DNA of 6,375 bases from Spirochaetaceae bacterium (GTDB taxonomy: Bacteria > Spirochaetota > Spirochaetia > Treponematales > Treponemataceae), in assembly GCA_031290725.1 (NCBI GenBank), contig JAITMZ010000035.1, positions 1 through 6,375 on the forward strand. Reading direction: 5' to 3'. A model generated the notes under the pieces. The model was not told where the DNA came from, made no database searches, and worked only from the letters and a program-made list of their open reading frames with translations. Position 1 is the stretch's first letter; every line of letters starts with the position of its first letter. The position numbers were made by a program, and so were the translations under genes. Of the stretch, positions 1 to 5,256 are shown piece after piece.

Positions 1-161
1 CTCAAACCACCAGCGGTATGCCGCTCAAGCCACCAGCGGTATGCCGCTCAAACCACCAGCGGTATGCCGCTCAAACCACCAGCGGTGTGCCGCTCAAACC
101 ACCAGCGGTGTGCCGCTCAAACCACCGGTGGCGCGTCCCTCAAACCACCGGTGGCGCGTCC
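1..161. repeat. Tandem array of seven 23-bp units in three ordered classes
   Basis: Seven units run head to tail with no spacers: 1-23, 24-46, 47-69, 70-92, 93-115, 116-138 and 139-161. All begin with CTCAAACCACC, apart from one A-to-G change in unit 2. Units 1-3 end AGCGGTATGCCG, units 4-5 end AGCGGTGTGCCG, and units 6-7 end GGTGGCGCGTCC. In units 1-5 the tail plus the first two bases of the next unit make a 5-bp stem, AGCGG/CCGCT, with a four-base loop. In units 6-7 the stem is lost and a perfect palindrome, CCACCGGTGG, appears instead (122-131 and 145-154). The 23-bp period is not a multiple of three, which argues against a coding repeat. The array starts at the first base of the window, so its true left end is unknown. 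It lies just 3' of the leftward TraB-family gene. Function is unknown: a minisatellite-like array, or hairpins acting at the 3' end of the transcript, are possibilities. Confidence 0.95.
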
Positions 162-201
162 CTCCAGGACTTCACGTTGACCGGCTGGGCCCGACAAACT
201 C

Positions 202-1398
202 CTAGGGGAATAAACTTCCCACCAAAGTAGGCACGGCGATAAAATTCCCCACCGCGCCCCCCAGGGAAGAGAAGAGGAACACCAAAAGCACCCTGAGGAC
301 GCGGTTGCGGTAAATCCCCCTCAGCGACCCTACATCCTCCTGTAGGCGCTCCATGTCCTCCACCGTGGGCTTTTTTACCCAGCCCTGCACAATCCCCGCA
401 AAGATACCCACGCTCAGCACCGGACTCAGGGTGCCCACCGGGGCCATCACAAAGGCCGTGAGGGCTGCCAGGATGTGCCCCCCGGCGACCACCGTGGCGG
501 CCGCGGCCAGGGAGCCGTTCCATAGGAACCAACGGAGAAGCATTTGCCCGGAAAGGCCCGCACCGCCAGCGGCAAAGCCCGCCGCCACCAGGGCCGCGAT
601 GATTACCGGTATGACAAAGGCGGCGATTTTTCCGGCGATTGACGGGGGAGGTACCGCTTCGACGGCTGCGGTATCAAGGGACTCCGCGCCTGCTGCGAAG
701 AGATTCAGGTGTGCCGCCACCCCCGGGACGTGCCCCGCGCCCAGCACGGCGAGCACCCGGCGCTGCGGCGCTGCGGGCGGCACCCCGCCGGGAGGCACCG
801 ATGCCTGCCAGATACGGCTGGCCAGGAAAAAGTCCCGCTCGTCGATAAGCACCTGCTTCACCGCCGGAAGATAGGCGGCCAGTTCGGTCATCATGGCGTC
901 CATGGCGTTTCCGCGTTTGAGTTCCTCTATCTCCTGGGCGGAGACCGTTTCCCTGGAAAAAGCACTGGAAAAGAGAATGCCCAGGAGCTTGCACTTGCCC
1001 CAGAGGGAATTCATGGCCCATGCCCGGCGCAGCGTTACCTGAATGGGCCGGTCCACCAGCGCCACGGGGATGGCGGCCTCTTCGGCGGCATTCACGGCGG
1101 CTTCCATTTCCGCGCCGGGTTTGATACCCACGTCGCTTCCCATACGGCGCTGGAACGAGGCGAGCATCAGGTTTGCCAAAAGTACCAGCCCCTTTTTTTC
1201 CCGAAGCACCTTCCCGATGTCCAGTGTTTTCCATGCGCCGGGGTTTTTCATGGATTCCAGGCGCTGCTCGTCCAGTTCCACCGCCACGCAATCCGGCTTT
1301 TCGGCGGCAATGTTTTCCCGCACCTCCCGAATGCTCGCCTCGGAAATATGCGCCGTCCCCACCATAATGATCTGTCGGTCGTCAAAGTTTAGTTTCAT
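202..1398 (-). CDS. TraB/PrgY (Tiki-like) family membrane protein
   Basis: This 398-residue protein matches the TraB/PrgY family in motifs and length. The N-terminal domain opens with a GTAHIS motif (residues 14-19), followed by VELDEQR (40-46). A DERD motif (186-189) and a second GxxH motif, GAGH (220-223), follow. Two GxxH motifs with conserved Glu and Arg between them are the hallmark of this family, which is related to Tiki proteases. The C-terminal part (about 255-395) is hydrophobic, with roughly four membrane segments, and a charged stretch near 342-366 separates the last from the others. In Enterococcus, PrgY lowers self-produced peptide pheromone activity; most bacterial members have no known role. 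The ATG follows the stop of the upstream TPR lipoprotein gene with no gap, so the two are surely co-transcribed. A proline-rich stretch at 201-212, before the second GxxH, looks like an insertion. No rho-independent terminator is visible between its TAG stop and the repeat array. Family call is confident; activity and substrate are unknown. Confidence 0.9.
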   Translation of the reverse strand: MKLNFDDRQIIMVGTAHISEASIREVRENIAAEKPDCVAVELDEQRLESMKNPGAWKTLDIGKVLREKKGLVLLANLMLASFQRRMGSDVGIKPGAEMEAAVNAAEEAAIPVALVDRPIQVTLRRAWAMNSLWGKCKLLGILFSSAFSRETVSAQEIEELKRGNAMDAMMTELAAYLPAVKQVLIDERDFFLASRIWQASVPPGGVPPAAPQRRVLAVLGAGHVPGVAAHLNLFAAGAESLDTAAVEAVPPPSIAGKIAAFVIPVIIAALVAAGFAAGGAGLSGQMLLRWFLWNGSLAAAATVVAGGHILAALTAFVMAPVGTLSPVLSVGIFAGIVQGWVKKPTVEDMERLQEDVGSLRGIYRNRVLRVLLVFLFSSLGGAVGNFIAVPTLVGSLFP

Positions 1399-2844
1399 CT
1401 ATTGTAGTTCCTCCAATGAGGTGCCGCCGGTACTGGCGATTGACTCCAGTGCCCAGGTGCTCATCCGATATTCAAAAAAGCCCGGATGTTCCATGTTCCG
1501 CACCTGCCGGTAATATTTTTCTGCCAGAAGGCGCTCCCCCTGAATATCGTGAAAGAGACCCAGATAATAGAGCATTTTTCCCCGGAGGGTCCTGTTCGTT
1601 TCGCCCAGTACCTTCTGGGAAAGCCCGTTCTCTACCGAATCGAAATAGAATCGCACCATGGCATACTCCAGGGACTGCTTGTCCAGGGGCCGCATGGCCT
1701 TTGTCAAAAAGCTCCGGCTCTCCCGCACCATTCCTTCCTTTAGATAACAGGCGGCGATGAGCAGCAGGTAGGACACATTGGCGCTGTCACCCTGATAAGC
1801 CTGAGTAAAGGCCTCACGGGACTCCTTCCAGTGCTCTTTCTGCCAGGCGATCACCCCGATGGGTGCCCAGACGAAATAATACCGGGCGTTCAGCTTCAAC
1901 GCCGTCCGGTAGCTCTCGTAGGCCGCATCGATGTCCCCCAGTTGGTCGTACATGCCCCCCAGATAGACGTAGGTTAAAAAAGATGAAGGATCCAGATCCG
2001 CCGCCTTTTTCCATGCGAAGATCGCCCGGTCGTAATTTCCCAGATGGTGCAGATAAAGCCCGTAGTTGTTCCAGAAATCAGACTGGCCGCTGTCCAGGGC
2101 GATGGCCTGTTCGATGTATTCCTGGGCCCTTCGGTATTGTCCTTTTTCCGCCTCCAGTTTAGCCAAATAGGACAGGGCATCCCCGTTTTTCGGCTGGATC
2201 CGCAGAATCTCGTTGAAAGCACGGGAGGAGTCCTGGTCGTTCCTCAAATAGTAGGCCATCTGCCCCAGTCCCAGGAGGGCATCAATGTTTTCCGGCTCCC
2301 CCTGGAGCGCCCGCTGGTAGAACCCCTGTGCGTCGCGGTACCGGTGATGCAGCACCTGATCCTCGGCTGCCATGATGTTCGCCCGGGGATGGTTCCGGTT
2401 CGTCCCCAGCAGTTTGTTGATGATCTTCTGCCGGGCAGTCTGGTCACCCATCCCGCCGGCGACCATGGCCCGCAGCACCAGGGCGTCGTCATTGTCCGGC
2501 TGGTCAACTAGGAAAGCGTCCAGAATTTCCGCCGCCCTGTCGTGCTGCCGGTCAGAAAAATACAGGGAGGCTTGAAGAATGATCAGGCCGGTGTCGCCGG
2601 TCAATTCCTCAGGCAGGTGATCGAAGAACGCCAGGGCGTCCTTGACGCCCTCCTGTTCCAGCGTCACCTGTACCTGTTCTGCAAACCGCACGGCGGCGGA
2701 GGCCGGCTTTTTTTCCGGTATAGGTTCTGCTTGGGAAACGGTTTCACCCTTGCCCGGGGGCGTCTCCGGCGGCAGCGCGGCACAGGCGAAAAGCAGGACG
2801 ACAAAAGCCGCCGCGCATCCCCAAAAGATAGGTCGTTTTATCAC
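1399..2844 (-). CDS. TPR-repeat lipoprotein
   Basis: This 481-residue protein starts with a lipoprotein signal: K3-R4, a hydrophobic core (about 6-19), then LFAC with Cys21 as the likely lipidation site. Phe at -2 is loose for the enterobacterial lipobox but acceptable in spirochaetes. A low-complexity Pro/Glu/Lys linker (about 24-50) leads to a helical domain of around nine to ten tetratricopeptide repeats from about residue 84 to 454, clearest at 186-321 (for example GLYLHHLGNYDRAIFAWKKA). TPRs are protein-protein interaction scaffolds, so a role in an envelope assembly is likely, with unknown partners. The start is GTG (2844-2842), supported by AAGGGG five bases upstream and by the signal peptide it produces. 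The gene is first of a two-gene unit with the TraB-family gene, with stop and start adjacent. Its promoter region is shared with the divergent 582-residue membrane protein gene. I cannot assign a gene name. Confidence 0.88.
   Translation of the reverse strand: MIKRPIFWGCAAAFVVLLFACAALPPETPPGKGETVSQAEPIPEKKPASAAVRFAEQVQVTLEQEGVKDALAFFDHLPEELTGDTGLIILQASLYFSDRQHDRAAEILDAFLVDQPDNDDALVLRAMVAGGMGDQTARQKIINKLLGTNRNHPRANIMAAEDQVLHHRYRDAQGFYQRALQGEPENIDALLGLGQMAYYLRNDQDSSRAFNEILRIQPKNGDALSYLAKLEAEKGQYRRAQEYIEQAIALDSGQSDFWNNYGLYLHHLGNYDRAIFAWKKAADLDPSSFLTYVYLGGMYDQLGDIDAAYESYRTALKLNARYYFVWAPIGVIAWQKEHWKESREAFTQAYQGDSANVSYLLLIAACYLKEGMVRESRSFLTKAMRPLDKQSLEYAMVRFYFDSVENGLSQKVLGETNRTLRGKMLYYLGLFHDIQGERLLAEKYYRQVRNMEHPGFFEYRMSTWALESIASTGGTSLEELQ
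1410..1414 (-). promoter_or_regulatory. Ribosome binding site of the TraB-family gene
   Basis: On the minus strand GGAGG lies inside the last codons of the TPR lipoprotein gene, 11 bases before the TraB-family ATG. The spacing is slightly long. Because the upstream TAG directly touches this ATG, terminating ribosomes could also re-initiate, coupling the two proteins. Confidence 0.6.
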
Positions 2845-2849
2845 CGCAA

Positions 2850-2855
2850 CCCCTT
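2850..2855 (-). promoter_or_regulatory. Ribosome binding site deciding the GTG start of the TPR lipoprotein
   Basis: On the minus strand AAGGGG lies five bases before the GTG at 2844-2842. It supports GTG as the true start, since translation from there gives a complete lipoprotein signal peptide. Confidence 0.6.
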
Positions 2856-2882
2856 GATTTTTTTTCTCGATTCAGATATACT
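2854..2882 (+). promoter_or_regulatory. Predicted sigma-70-type promoter of the 582-residue protein gene
   Basis: TTGATT (2854-2859), a 17-bp spacer and TATACT (2877-2882) match the vegetative consensus at 4/6 and 5/6 positions. The expected transcription start is near 2889, one base before the ATG at 2890, so the mRNA would be leaderless or nearly so. That agrees with the lack of any Shine-Dalgarno match before this ATG. The -35 hexamer partly overlaps the ribosome binding site of the opposite gene. Prediction from sequence only. Confidence 0.5.
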
Positions 2883-2889
2883 GAATACT

Positions 2890-4638
2890 ATGGCTAGTTT
2901 ATCGCAAAATCAGATTTTAATCAACTTTACTTCCCGCACCGCACGGATATTCGCGTTGCTGGCGGTCTATATTATTATTATTTTCGGCATTTTCCTGCTA
3001 CAGTTTAACAATGAAGTGTTGGTACACCGGAACATTGGAACCGTTCAACTGAGTGTTCGGGAAATGAAGGTAAAAGAAGACGCCTCTTCCCTGAAAAATT
3101 CTCTTTCCATGACCTATAAGGGAATTACGATTTCCGCGAACAATAATACCCCCGCCGTGCTGATCCTGGCCGACGGAAAAACAAAACCGGTTTTTTTGCA
3201 GGAATGGCGGCAGGTCGATGAAACCAGGGCTGAGTTTCAGTTTTCCGACGGGGTGTTTTTCTTTGTTCAATGCTCGGATGCAAAAAACGATATGATATGT
3301 ACCGCCCTGCTTCCCTATGATGCGGTGGCTCTGACCTTCAATTATACCCTTTCAAAGGCTTACAATCCCACCGGACAGGGTGCCGGAGGCACGGTTTTTG
3401 GTTCCACCACGGATATTTTTATTTTGGACGCCCCGTTGGATGACTCCCACACCCTGGTGTTCCGCTCTGAAGACCCCGTACTGTCCTTCCGCCCCGTGCA
3501 GCCGGAAAATACCCTCAGCTTTGACGCCTTGGTCGGCCTGGAATTGGCGTCGGAGAACGTGTATCGGATTACCCGGAACGCCCTCACCGAACGGTTCATT
3601 GAGGCCTGCGAAGGTGCGTCCATACTGGTCGATGAACAGGCGGTTATTTCCTACATCGCGGCTCTGGGGGAGCGCAACCAGTTGTCCCGTGCCATGTCAC
3701 ACGTCTCCGAATTATTTGCCAATTCCTCCGCCAGAACCTATCTGTCCGCGCCTTATTTTAATTCCCTGGCCCGGATGAACGCCGATATGGGTGCGGAAAA
3801 CGAGGCCTTTATTATCCGGCTCAACGAGGCGATCTCCAACCGTGATACCACGCTTTTTGCCCAAGATAATTTGTATGATCTGCTGATTCGGCAGCCGGAC
3901 AAAGAAAAGATTTCCGCCTTTTTGCTGCTTCCCACCACAAACCCTGAGTTTTCCCCGGACGTGCGTCAATCGGCGGGCATGGTAAATCTTTATTCCGCTC
4001 TGCTTGCGGCGAACAGCGAATATGCGGGGCTTCTGGAGCCGGTCATTTCAAAATGCTTGGTGAAGATCGCGGAAGCGGGTTCTCTCAACGACGGACGGCT
4101 GTTTTTGAAGGACCCGGACGAGTCTATACTGGACGTATCCCAGGCGGTAAAAACCGGTGCGGCGCTGCTCAATTACGCGGCGGTTAAAAAACTGCCTAAC
4201 TATCAAAGTGCCGGGCGTTTGATTGTTAATTCGGTGTGTTCGGAACAGGAAGCCACTTTTGATCTGCAAACCCTGGGCGACCTGTATCGCATTTTGAATC
4301 AGTCCGGCAACCATTTTTACCCCCACGGCGTTATTGTGACCGACTTGCCCGCCGGCCAGCTCTGGGCATGGACCGTCGCGCAGAACATAAGCTACCAGAC
4401 CGATGCCCTCAGGCGCATTTCCTTCAATATTACCTATCCGGTGGGGGAATCCCATTATTTAATCGTAAAGGGATTGCCGCCCTTCAGGAGCATCGAAATT
4501 CACGATATGCCTTACCGCAGCGACCAGCGTTTTGAAACCTATAATGCCTCCGGATATACCTACGATATGGCCACCCAAACTTTGCTGATCAAGATACAGC
4601 AGTTGTCCCGGCAGGAAATAATTCGATTTACCTATTGA
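2890..4638 (+). CDS. Uncharacterised single-pass membrane protein, 582 residues
   Basis: I do not recognise this family. Starting at the ATG at 2890, the protein has a short polar N-terminus, one strong transmembrane segment (about 18-38, rich in Ile/Leu/Phe) and a predicted extracytoplasmic body of about 540 residues. The body seems to have three parts: a beta-rich region (about 45-230, alternating hydrophobic and polar residues and many Asn/Thr/Ser), a helical middle (about 230-475, for example LYDLLIRQPDKEKISAFLLL) and a beta-rich C-terminus (about 478-582) ending in regular strands such as TLLIKIQ and IIRFTY. There is no signal-peptidase site, so it is probably anchored by the N-terminal segment. 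The frame stays open for 116 codons upstream of 2890, but that stretch is antisense to the TPR lipoprotein gene and gives no sensible N-terminus. No Shine-Dalgarno precedes 2890; a leaderless mRNA would explain that. Beta-helical-beta order recalls some carbohydrate-active enzymes, but I see no catalytic motif, so no function is assigned. Confidence 0.85.
   Translation: MASLSQNQILINFTSRTARIFALLAVYIIIIFGIFLLQFNNEVLVHRNIGTVQLSVREMKVKEDASSLKNSLSMTYKGITISANNNTPAVLILADGKTKPVFLQEWRQVDETRAEFQFSDGVFFFVQCSDAKNDMICTALLPYDAVALTFNYTLSKAYNPTGQGAGGTVFGSTTDIFILDAPLDDSHTLVFRSEDPVLSFRPVQPENTLSFDALVGLELASENVYRITRNALTERFIEACEGASILVDEQAVISYIAALGERNQLSRAMSHVSELFANSSARTYLSAPYFNSLARMNADMGAENEAFIIRLNEAISNRDTTLFAQDNLYDLLIRQPDKEKISAFLLLPTTNPEFSPDVRQSAGMVNLYSALLAANSEYAGLLEPVISKCLVKIAEAGSLNDGRLFLKDPDESILDVSQAVKTGAALLNYAAVKKLPNYQSAGRLIVNSVCSEQEATFDLQTLGDLYRILNQSGNHFYPHGVIVTDLPAGQLWAWTVAQNISYQTDALRRISFNITYPVGESHYLIVKGLPPFRSIEIHDMPYRSDQRFETYNASGYTYDMATQTLLIKIQQLSRQEIIRFTY
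2896..2924 (-). promoter_or_regulatory. Candidate promoter for the TPR lipoprotein-TraB unit
   Basis: Read leftward, TTGATT (2924-2919), a 17-bp spacer and TAAACT (2901-2896) form a weaker sigma-70-like promoter, with both hexamers 4/6. The expected start is near 2889, leaving a leader of about 45 bases before the GTG. It lies within the first codons of the divergent gene and would overlap the polymerase footprint of the rightward promoter. AT-rich sequence makes chance matches likely. Confidence 0.3.
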
Positions 4639-4642
4639 AAAG

Positions 4643-4662
4643 AAAAAAAATAATTTTTTTTT
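4643..4662 (+). terminator. Possible weak A:T hairpin terminator
   Basis: Four bases after the stop of the 582-residue protein gene, eight A (4643-4650), a TAA loop and nine T (4654-4662) could form an all-A:T hairpin, with a second T-run at 4666-4672. With no G:C pairs it would be a poor intrinsic terminator. The same tracts lie upstream of the nrdR promoter, and those from 4660 on could serve as an UP element or intrinsic bend. Confidence 0.25.
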
Positions 4663-4683
4663 GTATTTTTTTCTCAAAACCCC

Positions 4684-4712
4684 TTGCAATAATATATATA
4701 GCGCTATATAAT
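4684..4712 (+). promoter_or_regulatory. Strong sigma-70-type promoter of nrdR-nrdD
   Basis: TTGCAA (4684-4689), a 17-bp spacer and a perfect TATAAT (4707-4712) place the start near 4719, giving a leader of about 73 bases before the nrdR ATG at 4792. T-rich sequence at about 4660-4681 occupies the UP-element position. The palindrome at 4695-4710 covers most of the spacer and runs into the -10, so a repressor bound there would block polymerase. Confidence 0.7.
4689..4704. promoter_or_regulatory. Candidate NrdR box 1, with overlapping 16-bp palindrome
   Basis: ATAATATATATAGCGC agrees with the 16-bp NrdR-box consensus ACACwATATATwGTGT at 12 positions, including the whole wATATATwG core. It overlaps TATATAGCGCTATATA (4695-4710), a perfect inverted repeat. 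An alternative register, 4701-4716, matches at 10 positions. Both sit over the promoter spacer and -10. AT-rich sequence raises the chance of coincidence; the better box downstream and the nrdR gene beside it support the reading. Confidence 0.45.
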
Positions 4713-4730
4713 CTAAAAAATGCTTTTTTA

Positions 4731-4746
4731 ACACCATATGTTGCGT
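4731..4746. promoter_or_regulatory. Candidate NrdR box 2
   Basis: ACACCATATGTTGCGT matches ACACwATATATwGTGT at 13 of 16 positions, with both outer arms largely kept. It lies about 12-27 bases after the predicted transcription start. Its offset from box 1 is 42 bp, four helical turns; from the alternative register at 4701 it is 30 bp, near the three-turn spacing usual for tandem NrdR boxes. Same-face binding by a cooperative repressor is therefore possible. Confidence 0.5.
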
Positions 4747-4782
4747 TGTTTGGCATTGGATAATTTTTTAAAAGGACTTGCG

Positions 4783-4787
4783 AAGGA
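4783..4787 (+). promoter_or_regulatory. Ribosome binding site deciding the nrdR start
   Basis: AAGGA ends four bases before the ATG at 4792. It favours this start over the in-frame ATG at 4738, which would add 18 residues before the zinc ribbon and has no ribosome binding site. Confidence 0.65.
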
Positions 4788-4791
4788 AAAT

Positions 4792-5256
4792 ATGCGTTGT
4801 CCCTATTGTGGAAATCTTGACGACCGCGTGATGGAATCGCGGATGCTCGCCAACGGTGAAAGTATTCGCCGCCGCCGTGAATGTAACAGCTGTGGGTACC
4901 GGTTTACGAGCTATGAAAACATTGAAGAAAAGCCCTTTATGGTGGTAAAGCGTGACGGGCGGAGACAGCCCTTTGACCGCGCAAAACTGGAAAAGGGCAT
5001 TGAACGGGCACTGGAAAAACGTCCGGTTTCCACCGCCATGATCGAAAATATTTTGACCGAAATTGAGGATCAGGCGGTGATGCGGGGTAAAGCGGAGAGG
5101 GAGATAACCACGGCGGATTTGGGAGAGCTGGTGCTGGAAAAACTTCATGGGGTGGATAAGGTCGCTTATGTCCGTTTCGCGTCGGTGTATCGGCATTTTG
5201 AAAATATGGATGAATTTATCACTGAAATACACAAATTAGGAGTTTTGAATGAGTAA
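4792..5256 (+). CDS. nrdR: Transcriptional repressor NrdR
   Basis: This 154-residue protein has the full NrdR layout and usual length. The N-terminal zinc ribbon has CPYC (Cys3, Cys6) and CNSC (Cys31, Cys34), with the basic SIRRRREC segment (24-31) typical of the family's DNA-binding region. An ATP-cone follows (about 49-139), opening with VVKRDGRRQPFDRAKL and closing with the conserved KVAYVRFASVYRHF. NrdR senses nucleotide state through the cone (ATP or dATP) and represses ribonucleotide-reductase operons by binding tandem NrdR boxes. Two candidate boxes lie in its own promoter, so autoregulation with nrdD is likely. The start at 4792 is chosen because families begin MRCPYC or MKCPYC, and AAGGA precedes it; an in-frame ATG at 4738 would add an atypical extension. 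The stop overlaps the nrdD start by 8 bp. All four zinc ligands and the cone motif are intact, so the repressor appears functional. Confidence 0.96.
   Translation: MRCPYCGNLDDRVMESRMLANGESIRRRRECNSCGYRFTSYENIEEKPFMVVKRDGRRQPFDRAKLEKGIERALEKRPVSTAMIENILTEIEDQAVMRGKAEREITTADLGELVLEKLHGVDKVAYVRFASVYRHFENMDEFITEIHKLGVLNE
5238..5242 (+). promoter_or_regulatory. Ribosome binding site of nrdD inside nrdR
   Basis: AGGAG within the last codons of nrdR lies six bases before the nrdD ATG at 5249, an ideal spacing. It fixes the nrdD start and favours it over the in-frame ATG at 5314. Confidence 0.75.

Noticed and set aside
1..161. CRISPR array
   Set aside because: The units are directly contiguous with no variable spacers, and no cas genes are in view.
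162..201. Intrinsic terminator for the leftward TraB-family gene
   Set aside because: No G:C-rich hairpin followed by a T-run can be found on the minus strand here.
18..230. Open frame across the tandem repeat encoding a peptide with a 23-residue period
   Set aside because: Three 23-bp units equal 69 bases, so any open frame through the array automatically shows a 23-residue period. There is no ribosome binding site, the ATG is a repeat base found in each early unit, and the end overlaps the TraB-family gene.
709..1392. Long rightward frames opposite the TraB-family gene
   Set aside because: They are shadow frames of a GC-rich gene with clear family motifs on the other strand; none shows a recognisable domain or ribosome binding site.
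2044..2511. Rightward 155-codon frame opposite the TPR gene
   Set aside because: It is antisense to well-formed TPR repeats, and its apparent periodicity comes from them.
2542..2889. N-terminal extension of the 582-residue protein by 116 codons
   Set aside because: The stretch is antisense to the TPR lipoprotein gene, has low-quality composition, and would bury the membrane anchor inside the protein.
4738..4791. Longer NrdR starting at ATG 4738
   Set aside because: It adds 18 residues before the invariant MRCPYC start, has no ribosome binding site, and its first codons fall within a candidate NrdR box; 4792 has AAGGA at a good distance.
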